Shown here: one piece after another, positions 26,620-34,272 of the stretch
Layout of the letters: every line of letters begins with the position of its first letter
Position numbering within the stretch: position 1 is the stretch's first letter
DNA from: DASPHG01 sp963849605
GTDB taxonomy: Bacteria; Actinomycetota; Thermoleophilia; Solirubrobacterales; Thermoleophilaceae
Reading direction: 5' to 3'
NCBI GenBank assembly: GCA_963849605.1
Contig: CAWKHX010000010.1
Coordinates: forward strand, 28,804-92,803
DNA length: 64,000 nucleotides
Notes under the pieces: model-generated
Told to the model about the DNA's origin: nothing
The model's database searches: none
Seen by the model: only the letters and a program-made list of their open reading frames with translations
Position numbers and translations under genes: made by a program

Positions 26620-26972
26620 CACGCACCCACCGGGGTCACGGCGGCCTTGTCAGTCTCGCCCGTCCGGATCCGCACCGCGCGCTCGAGCGGCACCACGAAG
26701 ATCTTGCCGTCACCGACCTCGCCGGTGCGCGCGCCCTCGGTCAGCGCGTTGATCGTGGGATCCACGAAGTCATCCGACACGGCGATCTCGAACCGGACCT
26801 TGTCGGACAGCTCCATCTTCACGGTCGTGCCGCGGTAGGTCTGGACGCGGTCGAGCTCTCCGCCGTGTCCCTGGACACGGCTGATTGAGAGGCCACTGAC
26901 CTCGCACTTGTACAGCGATGCGAGAACGTCGTTGGCCTTCTCCGGGCGAACGATTCCGATGACGAGTTTCAC
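26619..26972 (-). CDS. glnK: PII nitrogen regulatory protein without the T-loop Tyr51
   Basis: A 117-residue PII trimer subunit that senses 2-oxoglutarate, ATP and ADP and gates Amt. The N-terminus MKLVIGIVRPEKANDVLASL and ISRVQGHG, and the later DKVRFEIAVSDDFVDPTI and EVGDGKIFVVPLERAVRIRTG, are family features. The T-loop reads QTYRGTTVKMELSDK: residue 51, the Tyr that is uridylylated or adenylylated in many bacteria, is Val here. The usual covalent switch is therefore missing, although ligand binding should remain. ATG start at 26972 with AAGGAGCTGC upstream. It is transcribed with amt downstream. Confidence 0.95.
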   Translation of the reverse strand: MKLVIGIVRPEKANDVLASLYKCEVSGLSISRVQGHGGELDRVQTYRGTTVKMELSDKVRFEIAVSDDFVDPTINALTEGARTGEVGDGKIFVVPLERAVRIRTGETDKAAVTPVGA

Positions 26973-27030
26973 GCAGCTCCTTTCGAGCGGACAGGTCCGG
27001 CGCGATCCTCGGGCGCGTGCTGGTCTGCTG

Positions 27031-27083
27031 CCTTATCCGGCGGTACAAAATCGCCCGCCGGGGCCTTGTACCGCTGGCTAAGG
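27031..27083. repeat. 18-base imperfect inverted repeat upstream of glnK
   Basis: The arms at 27031-27048 and 27066-27083 match at 16 of 18 positions as reverse complements. Their inner nine bases, GCGGTACAA and TTGTACCGC, are perfect. The spacer is 17 bases. The repeat begins at the stop of the upstream minus-strand gene and lies about 60-110 bases before glnK. Read as RNA it is a strong hairpin, consistent with a terminator. Read as DNA it is a palindrome around GTAC half sites that could bind a nitrogen regulator. Confidence 0.6.
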
Positions 27084-27515
27084 CCCGAGATGGAAATCCA
27101 CGAAATTGCGGATTTCCGCCGGCGTGTCGCCGAACTCGATCCGCCCGTCGGCGATCGCCGCGAGCGGGCTCGTCAGGGTGGGCTCGGGCTCGAAGAGAAC
27201 CGCCAGGCCGAGCTGCTGCAGCCGCGGTCCCGCTCCCTGCGCGAGATCCGCGGTCCCGGGCGGCAGCCGCCGGCCCCGGTGCAGGACGACGACGTTGCCC
27301 TTGGCGACCGCGTCCTCGAGGCCGGGGGAGAGGACCGGCTCGCCGCTGTAGACCTCGCCCGGCACCTCGCGCGCGCCCTCGAGCTGGGACTCGTCGCGCG
27401 ACTCGAAGAAGAGGATCACCCCGACGGCCCCGATCAGGGCGATCACGAACGAGATCAGGAAGCCGAGGATGTCGCGGAGACGTGGCCTGCGCAGCCGGGG
27501 GCGCCGCATCCTCAC
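27078..27515 (-). CDS. Hypothetical membrane-anchored protein
   Basis: A 145-residue protein with a strongly basic N-terminus (MRMRRPRLRRPRLR), one membrane helix (ILGFLISFVIALIGAVGVIL) and an outside domain. The latter includes VYSGEPVLSPGLEDAV, NVVVLHRGRRLPP and FGDTPAEIRNFVDFHL. The outer part, with its periplasmic 'VVLHRG..LPPG' strand, vaguely recalls DUF3105 proteins, but the diagnostic residues of that family are not visible, so I leave it unassigned. It overlaps the YbaK gene by four bases and ends in the hairpin ahead of glnK. Confidence 0.7.
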   Translation of the reverse strand: MRMRRPRLRRPRLRDILGFLISFVIALIGAVGVILFFESRDESQLEGAREVPGEVYSGEPVLSPGLEDAVAKGNVVVLHRGRRLPPGTADLAQGAGPRLQQLGLAVLFEPEPTLTSPLAAIADGRIEFGDTPAEIRNFVDFHLGP

Positions 27516-27970
27516 GGATCCGTGCCGAGCGGCACGACCTCGGCCGAGACGCGCTCGATCAGCTCGCGCGGGTCAACCTCGAAGAGGCTGTTCGCGTCAC
27601 CGCCGGAGGCCCAGATCCGGTCGTGGTGGATCAGCGCCTCGTCGAAGAGCACCGGCAGCCCGTGGCCGATCGGAGGCACTCCGCCGACCGGATAGCCGGT
27701 CGACGCACGGACCTCGTCCGGCGTCGCGATCCGCGCCTCCGCGCAGTCGAGCGCAATCGCGACCCGCTCGACATCGACCCGGTGGGCGCCCGACGTCACG
27801 CAGACGACGGGCTCGCCATCGCACACGAACACGATCGACTTGGCGATCATCGCCTCGTCACAGCCGACCGCGGCGGCGGCATCCCGCACCGTCCTCGTCG
27901 ACTGTTCGAGCGACTTGACCGCGACTGCGAGTCCCAGTTCGCGGGCGGCGTCCCTGACCTTCTCGCGCAC
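27512..27970 (-). CDS. YbaK/EbsC-family aminoacyl-tRNA deacylase-like protein
   Basis: A 152-residue single-domain protein of the YbaK/ProX editing fold, which hydrolyses misacylated tRNA such as Cys- or Ala-tRNA-Pro. Family features are IAKSIVFVCDGEPVVCVTSG (with the catalytic Lys), the HRVDVERVA segment and YPVGGVPPIGHGLPVLFDE, the typical GGxxPxG loop. The GTG at 27970 was chosen because it starts the conserved domain; the open frame extends much further upstream inside the WS/DGAT gene. It follows that gene by 17 bases on the same strand. Confidence 0.87.
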   Translation of the reverse strand: MREKVRDAARELGLAVAVKSLEQSTRTVRDAAAAVGCDEAMIAKSIVFVCDGEPVVCVTSGAHRVDVERVAIALDCAEARIATPDEVRASTGYPVGGVPPIGHGLPVLFDEALIHHDRIWASGGDANSLFEVDPRELIERVSAEVVPLGTDP

Positions 27971-27987
27971 TCCCGGAAGGGTAGTCC

Positions 27988-29427
27988 TCAGGCGGTCGCT
28001 TGCGTGCGCGGTTTCGCGCGCGGCGAGCGCTCGCTCTTGAGCGTGACGCCGGCCGCGTCCGCGAGCTCCGCGAGCGACGCGCCGAAGTCGTCGGCGAGGT
28101 CGTCGAGGTCGTGCATCGCGTCGTAGTCGCCGACGAGGCCGAAGTTCATCTTGCCGTTGTAACTCATGATCGCGACCCCGAGCGCCTGGTTGCGCGCGAG
28201 CGGCACCATCGGGAACAGGTCGCGCAACTCGTGGCCCATCAGGTACAGCGGCATCTGCGGGCCGGGCACGTTCGTCACCACGACGTTGAACATCCGCTGG
28301 CGCGCCATCAGCCGCGAGGCCTGGGTCATGATCGTCGGCGGGGCGAAGCCCGAGAGCTGGGTCAGCACCTGCGCGCCGACGGCCTGGCCCGAGTCCTTGA
28401 GACCCGCCATCGCATCGCTGACGATCTCGAGCCGCCGCGCGGGGTCCTCGCACCAGACGGGCAGCGGCGCCATCATCGCCGCGACCTGGTTTCCCAGCGC
28501 GCCGCGGTCCTCGTCGGCGCGCACGCTGACGGGGACCATCGCCTTCAGCTCCCGGCCCGACAGCGTCTCACCGCGCCGGTGCAGGTGCCTGCCGAGCGCG
28601 CCGGACACAGTGGCGAGCACGACGTCGTTGACGGTGCCCCCGAGGGAGTTCTTGATCGCCTTGACGTCGCCGAGATCGGTGCGCACCCAGGTGAAGCGGC
28701 GGTGCGGGCCGATGCTGGAGTTGTAGGGGCTCGCGGGAGCGGGATTCATCCCTGCCCACGCCATCGCCCCGACGCCCACGAGCGAGTCGCGGACGCTTCC
28801 GGCGATCTGCCTCGGAGCGCGGAAGATCGCGCGCACGGACCGGGCGAGCTCGGTCGGCACGGTCGCGCGCTCCAGCAGCGCCTCGGAGAGCAGCTTCGTG
28901 CGCGACGGCATCGGCGCGGGCAGCCAGCGCCGCTCGGGCTCCGTCGGCTTCTCGGGCTCGGCGCTCAGGTCGAACAGGACGGTGACGATGTCGACTCCGG
29001 AGATGCCGTCTACAAGTGCGTGGTGCGTCTTGCAGATCAGCGCGAAGCGGCCACCCTCGACCCCCTCGACGACCCAGATCTCCCAGAGCGGCTTGTCGCG
29101 GTCGAGCTGCTGGGCGAGCACGCGGCCCGCGAGAGCCCGCAGCTGCTCCTCGGTCCCCGGGGCGGGCAGCGCGGTCTTGCGCACGTGGTAGCTCAGGTTG
29201 AGGTGCGGGTCGTCGGCCCACCGCGGCCTGCCCTGCCCGAACGGGACGAACGCGAGCTTCTGGCGGTAGCGCGGCACGAGGTGCAGCCGGCTCTCGATAC
29301 CGGCGATGAACTCGTCGTGCGGCGGCGGGTCGCCGTCGAACAGCATCACCGACGCGACGTGCATATGCGCGGCGTCGTCCTCCAGGTGCAGGAAGGACGT
29401 GTCGAGCGCCGTCAATCGATCCGCCAT
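27988..29427 (-). CDS. Wax ester synthase/diacylglycerol acyltransferase (WS/DGAT)
   Basis: Transfers acyl groups from acyl-CoA to diacylglycerol or fatty alcohols, making storage lipid. The roughly 479-residue protein begins MADRLTALDTSFLHLEDDAA. It carries the catalytic HHxxxDG motif in CKTHHALVDGISGVDIV (about residue 140), and the C-terminal blocks NVVVTNVPGPQMPLYLMG and GVAIMSYNGKMNFGLVGDYD. The second in-frame ATG (29427) is preferred because family members begin at this point; an ATG at 29442 adds five residues. The acyl-CoA ligase at 5128 could supply substrate. YbaK follows 17 bases downstream. Confidence 0.94.
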   Translation of the reverse strand: MADRLTALDTSFLHLEDDAAHMHVASVMLFDGDPPPHDEFIAGIESRLHLVPRYRQKLAFVPFGQGRPRWADDPHLNLSYHVRKTALPAPGTEEQLRALAGRVLAQQLDRDKPLWEIWVVEGVEGGRFALICKTHHALVDGISGVDIVTVLFDLSAEPEKPTEPERRWLPAPMPSRTKLLSEALLERATVPTELARSVRAIFRAPRQIAGSVRDSLVGVGAMAWAGMNPAPASPYNSSIGPHRRFTWVRTDLGDVKAIKNSLGGTVNDVVLATVSGALGRHLHRRGETLSGRELKAMVPVSVRADEDRGALGNQVAAMMAPLPVWCEDPARRLEIVSDAMAGLKDSGQAVGAQVLTQLSGFAPPTIMTQASRLMARQRMFNVVVTNVPGPQMPLYLMGHELRDLFPMVPLARNQALGVAIMSYNGKMNFGLVGDYDAMHDLDDLADDFGASLAELADAAGVTLKSERSPRAKPRTQATA

Positions 29428-29489
29428 CGGACTGTTGAACATACCGCTCGGACTGGCATCTCGTCAGCCGTTCGGGGTAAGGTTGGCCC

Positions 29490-30938
29490 GTGGCCCTGGT
29501 CTCCCGCTTGGCTGCCCTCTGCGGACTCGCTTTCCTCGCGTTGGCGAGCGCTGCCATGGCCGGTCCGCCGGGCACCTGGACGCAGGTCACGAACTTCAGC
29601 GTGCAGGGCAGGAACACCGACCAGGTGAGCCTCGCCCGGACCGGAGACGGCGTCCTGCAGATCCTCTGGGCAGAGAGCACCGGGAAGACGGTCTTCAACA
29701 CACGCCTCTCTTCGGACGCACAGAACGTGCTCGGCACGAGCACCGTCTTCGAGTACGGCGGCTCCGTCAACAACTCCGTCGTTCTGCTGCCGGGGCCGGC
29801 CGGGTCCCTGAGGGCATTCTTCACCGGCCTGTTCGGGGACGATCAGAACCACGACGGCGGGATGTCGACCGCGACCTCGACGGACGGCGTGTCCTGGACG
29901 GTGAAACCCTCGCTCGCCTCGGAGGCGGACGGTGCAAACGAGGCATCGCCCGTCTACGCCGCGGCAGGCCTCGGCGGCACCATGTTCAACAACGGCACCC
30001 CGTTGTCGATCTGGGGCGATTCGGCACCGGGCGCATCGGGCTACCACGTCGGGCTGAGCCCGGGGACGCCCGACGTGCGCTTCGGCGGCACCGCCGCGGG
30101 CACGGTCGATCCCGAGGCGGCGACCGACAGCGACACCGGCCAGGTGATGATCGGGTGGAACGACATCGACACGGGCAGCGTCATGGTCGCGCCAGTCCAG
30201 GCCAGCCAGAACCCGTGGTTCCCGCCCGGGGCCGCGACGTCCCCGCCCGGTAGCGGGGCGGCCGACCTGCAGCACCCGGTAGGCATGACCGGGCGGGCCG
30301 GCGCCGCGGGAGGGATCTACGTGGCGTACCTGCGCGGTACGAACCAATTCGATGCCAATCCGGCGGTATGGCGAGTCGGCACGGACAGCGCGGCGACGCT
30401 CTCCAACGCCGACGGGAACGCCGCCGGCGTCACGGCCGGACCGGACGGCCGGCTGTGGGCGTTCTGGACCGAGGAGGACGGCTCGATCCACGCGCGGCGC
30501 AGCGATACCGAAGCGGCCAAGTGGGGCGCCGACACGGAGATCGACCCGCCGAATGGCACCTCAACGGTGTGGAGCGTGCACGGCGAAGGCAGCGCCGTCT
30601 CCTGCGGCGCGCTCGACATCGTGGCCCTGGTGACGGCCGGCAGTGCCACCGCGAACTACCAGCAGCGCGTACTGCCTGGGATCACTCTCAAGAAGAAGGT
30701 CTTGAACGGCAACAAGGGCGAGAACGCCAAGGTCCGCTTCACGACCCTTGACGCCGGCGACCCGATCGACGCGAAGGTCAAGTTCGGCAAGAAGAGCGCG
30801 GAGACCGGCGACGACGGCAAGGTCAAGGTGAAGATCAAGCGCAAGCAGAAGACACGGAAGGTCAAAGCGCGCGCCACCGCCGATTGCTTCGCCCGGTCCG
30901 ACCAGGTCAAGGTAAAGGTCAAGAAGCTCCGCGACTGA
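29490..30938 (+). CDS. Secreted beta-propeller-like hypothetical protein with a Lys-rich tail
   Basis: A 482-residue protein with a signal peptide (LVSRLAALCGLAFLALASAA, cleavage near residue 25). The mature part has repeated beta motifs such as DQVSLARTGDGVLQILWAES, GQVMIGWNDIDTGSVMVA and GRLWAFWTEEDGSIHARRSD. The last two resemble Asp-box-style propeller repeats as in exo-sialidases, but catalytic residues are not identifiable. The final 80 residues are rich in Lys and Gly (KVKVKIKRKQKTRKVKARAT), perhaps binding anionic wall polymers. GTG start at 29490, divergent from WS/DGAT. The c-di-AMP riboswitch starts soon after its stop, so its own terminator should lie near 30940-30990, but none is clear. 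Confidence 0.7.
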   Translation: MALVSRLAALCGLAFLALASAAMAGPPGTWTQVTNFSVQGRNTDQVSLARTGDGVLQILWAESTGKTVFNTRLSSDAQNVLGTSTVFEYGGSVNNSVVLLPGPAGSLRAFFTGLFGDDQNHDGGMSTATSTDGVSWTVKPSLASEADGANEASPVYAAAGLGGTMFNNGTPLSIWGDSAPGASGYHVGLSPGTPDVRFGGTAAGTVDPEAATDSDTGQVMIGWNDIDTGSVMVAPVQASQNPWFPPGAATSPPGSGAADLQHPVGMTGRAGAAGGIYVAYLRGTNQFDANPAVWRVGTDSAATLSNADGNAAGVTAGPDGRLWAFWTEEDGSIHARRSDTEAAKWGADTEIDPPNGTSTVWSVHGEGSAVSCGALDIVALVTAGSATANYQQRVLPGITLKKKVLNGNKGENAKVRFTTLDAGDPIDAKVKFGKKSAETGDDGKVKVKIKRKQKTRKVKARATADCFARSDQVKVKVKKLRD

Positions 30939-31004
30939 TGTGTGACGGTCCTCACGGACCCGTCGCAGGCAGCCAGTAGCCTCCGAACAGTTGTTCGATC
31001 GGCC

Positions 31005-31150
31005 TAGCCGAGCTGCGCGCTGACAACAGCGCATAGACGGGGGAACCAAAGCCGCAAGGCACGGGGCGAATTCGCCGGTGATCCGGCGATAGCGCAAGTC
31101 CCAGGACGGGATGAGCGCGAGCCCGACAGCTAACTCCGTAGGCGCGGGCC
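31005..31150 (+). ncRNA. c-di-AMP riboswitch (ydaO/yuaA leader)
   Basis: The region carries the conserved blocks of the ydaO-yuaA RNA in order. These are GGGGGAACC near 31039-31047, GGGGCGAATTCG near 31063-31074, and CCCGACAGCTAACTCCGTAG with GGCG at about 31121-31144, which fit the family core around CAGCTAAC..CGTAGGC. It sits directly upstream of a secreted RlpA-like gene. This class of RNA often controls wall-remodelling enzymes in actinobacteria by shutting off expression when c-di-AMP is high. Ends are approximate. The Shine-Dalgarno AAGGAAGGG follows at 31151-31159, so the switch may act on transcription or translation. Confidence 0.9.
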
Positions 31151-31165
31151 AAGGAAGGGATTTTC

Positions 31166-32089
31166 TTGATCACGCACATGAACGTGCGCGGTCTCGGCCC
31201 GCGCCTGTACGGCGCCGCCGCTGCCGCGTTGATGACAATCGGATTCGCCGTAACCCAGACCGCAACGGGTCAGGACGCCACTGTCTCGGTGAGCGCAGAC
31301 CAGCGGCTGGCCTTCGGCGAGCAACTCAGGGTCCGCGGCCAGGTGTCCGGCGCCGAGCAGGGCGAGCAGGTCAAGCTCCTGTACGCGCCGCGCGGCCAGG
31401 ACTACAAGACCGTCGACACCGCCCGGACGGGTAAGCGCGGCGGGTACGTGCTGCGCCACCGCCCGATGCGCACGGGCACCGTGCGCGTGCTCACGAGCGG
31501 AGCGACGGCCAGCCGCACGCGCACCGTCAAGGTCGGCGCGCGCATCGTCGCCAAGGAGCGCGAGCACGCGCACGTCGGCGACCGCGTGACGGTCGGCGGC
31601 CGCCTGCAGCCGGGCTACCGCGACAGGCGCGTCCTGATCCAGCAGCGCAAGGAAGGCGGCTGGGTCACGGTCGACCGCGACCGCACCGCGCGCGAGGGCC
31701 GCTTCGCCGGCTCGTGGGAGGTCAATCGCGGCGCTGGGCGCTACAAGACGCGCGTTCTGTTCCGCGGCGACAGGCGCAACCCGCGCAGCGTCGACAAGAC
31801 GCGGCTGTTCGTCTACCGGCCGGGCCAGGCGTCGTACTACGGCCCGGGCCTCTACGGCAACCGCACCGCCTGCGGCCAGACGCTCACGTCGAGCACGCTC
31901 GGCGTCGCGAACCGCTGGCTGCCGTGCGGCACGCGCGTGACGTTCCGTTACAACGGGCGCACCGTGACCGTGCCGGTGATCGATCGCGGGCCGTATTCCG
32001 GCTCGCGGATCTGGGACCTCACCTACGCCACGAAGCAGAAGCTCGGCTTCGGCAGCACCGGCGTGGTGTGGTCGACGAAGAACCGCTGA
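31166..32089 (+). CDS. Secreted RlpA-like protein with double-psi beta-barrel domain
   Basis: A 307-residue exported protein. Signal sequence is GPRLYGAAAAALMTIGFAV with cleavage after about residue 35. Two Ig-like or beta domains follow (ADQRLAFGEQLRVRGQVSG and AHVGDRVTVGGRLQPGYRD). The C-terminal RlpA/3D barrel is YYGPGLYGNRTACGQTLTSS, GVANRWLPCGTRVTFRYNG and PVIDRGPYSGSRIWDLTY. The barrel is shared with lytic transglycosylases and resuscitation-type proteins; the catalytic Asp pair of RlpA appears in VIDRGPY and WDLT. TTG at 31166 follows AAGGAAGGG by six bases; ATG at 31178 is the alternative. It is controlled by the preceding c-di-AMP riboswitch. Confidence 0.88.
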   Translation: MITHMNVRGLGPRLYGAAAAALMTIGFAVTQTATGQDATVSVSADQRLAFGEQLRVRGQVSGAEQGEQVKLLYAPRGQDYKTVDTARTGKRGGYVLRHRPMRTGTVRVLTSGATASRTRTVKVGARIVAKEREHAHVGDRVTVGGRLQPGYRDRRVLIQQRKEGGWVTVDRDRTAREGRFAGSWEVNRGAGRYKTRVLFRGDRRNPRSVDKTRLFVYRPGQASYYGPGLYGNRTACGQTLTSSTLGVANRWLPCGTRVTFRYNGRTVTVPVIDRGPYSGSRIWDLTYATKQKLGFGSTGVVWSTKNR

Positions 32090-32133
32090 GCGCCCGGAGA
32101 GCGCCGTTGGCGCGAGCCCCGGTCGCTGCTGGA

Positions 32134-32168
32134 GGGGTGGGGCTGTCCCGAATGGGACGGCCCACCCC
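32134..32168. terminator. Strong GC hairpin between the RlpA-like gene and dinB
   Basis: GGGGTGGGGCTGTCCC (from 32134) pairs with GGGACGGCCCACCCC (to 32168) across a four-base loop GAAT. The stem is nearly perfect over about 15 pairs. It lies between two convergent genes, so it can stop transcription from both sides. There is no long T tract, as is common for GC-rich actinobacterial terminators. Confidence 0.65.
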
Positions 32169-32169
32169 G

Positions 32170-33225
32170 TCAGACGGCGAGCGCCATCTGGTCGTCGCCT
32201 GGGCCGCCCGCAACCGCGGTGCGGTCCAGGCCGGCGACCCGCACGCCCAGGAGGCGCACCGGCCGCGGCGGGTCGAACTCCCGCAGCAGCTCGAGCGCGA
32301 CACCCGTGACCACGGAGCGGTCGTTCGTCGGTGCGTCGAGCGTCCTGGCGCGCGTGTGCGTCGAGAAGTCGTCGAGCCGGACCTTGATGCCGACCGTCGG
32401 CCCGCGCCGCTCCTCGCGGCCCAGGGTCGCGCAGAGCTCGTCGGCGAGCCGCTCGAGCACCGGCGCCAGCGCCTCGAGGCCGCGCAGGTCGTAGTCGAAC
32501 GTCGTCTCGCGCGACTCCGACTTCGCCACTCGCACGGGCGTGACCGGGCTCTCGTGCTCGAACCGCGCCAGGCGGCCGAGTTGGAGCCCGAGCCGCGGGC
32601 CGAACCATGACGCCAGCTGCGTCTCCGGCGCGGCCCCGAGCTTGGCGAGGGTGTCGATGCCCTGCTCGGCGAGGCGCGCCGCCGTCTTCGGGCCGATGCC
32701 CGGGATCAGGCCCGGGGGAGACGGGCCAAAGCGCTCGCACGCCTGCTCGCGCGTCAGGACGACGAAGCCGTCCGGCTTCTCGGCGTCCGACGCCACCTTC
32801 GCGACGAGCTTCGAGGGGCCGAGCCCAATCGAGCACCCCAGGCCGGTGGAGTGCTCGATTGCCGCCTTGACGCGGCGCGCCGCGGCCTTCGGGCGCTCGA
32901 ACTGGCTGAGATCGAGGTAGGCCTCGTCCAGCCCGACGACCTCGACGCAATCGACGTGAGCGCGCATCACGGCCATGACCTCGCGCGAGCGCTCGCGGTA
33001 GAGCGTGAAGTCGGGCGGCAGGAAGACCGCGTCCGGGCACAGGCGGCGCGCACGGGAGGCCGGAGTCGCCGAGAAGACGCCGAACTTGCGTGCCTCGTAG
33101 CTCGCCGTCGTGACCACCGCCCGCGGGCCGGTGCCGGCGACGACGACCGGCTTGCCGACGAGGTCGGGCCGTCGCCGAAGCTCGACGCTGACGTAGAAGG
33201 CGTCCATGTCCACATGTGCGATCAC
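32170..33225 (-). CDS. dinB: DNA polymerase IV (Y-family)
   Basis: Error-prone translesion polymerase of about 351 residues. The palm motif IAHVDMDAFYVSVELRRRPD carries the first catalytic Asp. VVGLDEAYLDLSQFERPKAA holds the second acidic pair. SIGLGPSKLVAKVASDAEKP and the helix-hairpin-helix GLIPGIGPKTAARLAEQGID are typical, as is the little-finger domain around SRETTFDYDLRGLEAL. I chose the GTG at 33225, four residues before the conserved HVDMDAF; the open frame extends 70 more codons upstream without family similarity. The gene follows a small secreted-protein gene on the same strand. Confidence 0.95.
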   Translation of the reverse strand: MIAHVDMDAFYVSVELRRRPDLVGKPVVVAGTGPRAVVTTASYEARKFGVFSATPASRARRLCPDAVFLPPDFTLYRERSREVMAVMRAHVDCVEVVGLDEAYLDLSQFERPKAAARRVKAAIEHSTGLGCSIGLGPSKLVAKVASDAEKPDGFVVLTREQACERFGPSPPGLIPGIGPKTAARLAEQGIDTLAKLGAAPETQLASWFGPRLGLQLGRLARFEHESPVTPVRVAKSESRETTFDYDLRGLEALAPVLERLADELCATLGREERRGPTVGIKVRLDDFSTHTRARTLDAPTNDRSVVTGVALELLREFDPPRPVRLLGVRVAGLDRTAVAGGPGDDQMALAV

Positions 33226-33256
33226 GTCGGCCGAGAGTACGGACGGGTCCAGACCG

Positions 33257-33478
33257 CTAAGGGAACGTGCTCCGTGTCTCCTCGCGGCGATTTGGAAGCT
33301 CGTAGACGCATTTCGTGCCCGGAGGCCACAGCTTGCCCTTGTTGTGGAAGGCGCTCCCCTCGGGGAGGTTCGGATAGAGCTCCAGACACGCGTTGTCACC
33401 AGATGCGCCGAACACCCACGTCCAGCTGAGCGCAATCGTGACCAAGGCGACGGAAAGGCCTATTACCACGCGCTTCAC
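33257..33478 (-). CDS. Small exported hypothetical protein
   Basis: A 73-residue protein with a signal or anchor helix (MKRVVIGLSVALVTIALSWT) and a short outside part. Two cysteines there (NACLELYPNLPEGSAF and WPPGTKCVYELPNR) could pair. No family is recognised with certainty, though short secreted actinobacterial proteins with a WPPG..C-x-Y ending do exist as I remember them. It sits between an SDR gene and dinB on the same strand, 31 bases before the dinB start. Confidence 0.65.
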   Translation of the reverse strand: MKRVVIGLSVALVTIALSWTWVFGASGDNACLELYPNLPEGSAFHNKGKLWPPGTKCVYELPNRREETRSTFP

Positions 33479-33550
33479 ATCAGGAAATACGACTCACGGA
33501 TACGTGCATGTCCACGTGGGCGATGCGGCGCACCGCCCTCACGGTACGCG

Positions 33551-34240
33551 TCAGGTCGGCTGGTTTATCGGCCTGATGAGGATCTCGTTGACGTCCACGT
33601 GCCCCGGCTCGTCGAGCGCGTAGAGGACCGCCCGCGCTATGTCGTCCGCCTTTAGCCCGCCGCTCACGGGGTTGTCGAAGAACGGCGTGTCGACCATGCC
33701 GGGCTCGATCAGCGTGACCTTGATCTGGGTCGCAGCGACCTCCTGCCGCAGCGCCTCGCCCATCGCCGTCACCGCGTGCTTGGAGGACGAGTAGAGCGAC
33801 CCCGGCAGCGCACGCCGTCCGGCGACCGAGCTCGTGATCACGAAATGGCCACCGTCCTGCTGCTGGAAGTGGGGGAGAGCCGCCCGGATCGAGTAGGCCA
33901 CGCCGAGCACGTTCGTGAGGACCATCGAGCGCCACTGCTCGGGCGTTTCCTCGAGGAACCCGCGCTTCGCGCCGAAGCCGGCGTTCGCGAACACCGCGTC
34001 GAGCGCGCCGAAGCGCTCGAGGGTCGCGGCGACGAAGGCCTCCTGGTCGGACCACTCCGTCACGTCGCAACGGTGTGCGAGGGCGTGGTCCTCGCCGAGC
34101 TCGCCGGCGAGCTCCTCGAGCTTGTCCTCGGAGCGCGCGCCCAGCGCGACGCGCCAGCCGCGCGCGACCGCCTGCCGGGCCGTCTCGGCGCCGATGCCCG
34201 TGCTCGCGCCCGTGATCAGCATTACGCGTTCTTGTGCCAT
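33551..34240 (-). CDS. Short-chain dehydrogenase/reductase
   Basis: A 229-residue classical SDR with the cofactor motif MLITGASTGIGAETA, ARSEDKLEELAGE (an Arg pair that favours NADP), the NAG block in VFANAGFGAKRGF, and the catalytic Ser and YxxxK in VITSSVAGRRAL and YSSSKHAVTAMGEAL. The later IKVTLIEPGMVDTPFF closes the site. The ATG at 34240 is preferred to the in-frame codon at 34285, which adds 15 unconserved residues. It is divergent from the CrtC-like gene, with 32 bases between starts. Substrate unknown. Confidence 0.9.
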   Translation of the reverse strand: MAQERVMLITGASTGIGAETARQAVARGWRVALGARSEDKLEELAGELGEDHALAHRCDVTEWSDQEAFVAATLERFGALDAVFANAGFGAKRGFLEETPEQWRSMVLTNVLGVAYSIRAALPHFQQQDGGHFVITSSVAGRRALPGSLYSSSKHAVTAMGEALRQEVAATQIKVTLIEPGMVDTPFFDNPVSGGLKADDIARAVLYALDEPGHVDVNEILIRPINQPT

Positions 34241-34272
34241 TCGCGCAGGATTGTGCCTATAGGCTGCGCGCC

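Noticed and set aside
30952..31179. A small minus-strand frame across the region ahead of the RlpA-like gene
   Set aside because: The region is explained by the plus-strand c-di-AMP riboswitch, and the frame has no ribosome site or family.
31130..33040. A 636-codon minus-strand frame over the RlpA-like gene and dinB
   Set aside because: It is antisense or out of frame to two clear genes and the riboswitch; its composition (Arg/Ala rich) is that of a GC-rich shadow frame.
32170..33435. DinB with a 70-residue N-terminal extension
   Set aside because: The extension has no similarity to Y-family polymerases, overlaps most of the neighbouring small gene's region, and a GTG at 33225 sits just ahead of the conserved HVDMDAF.
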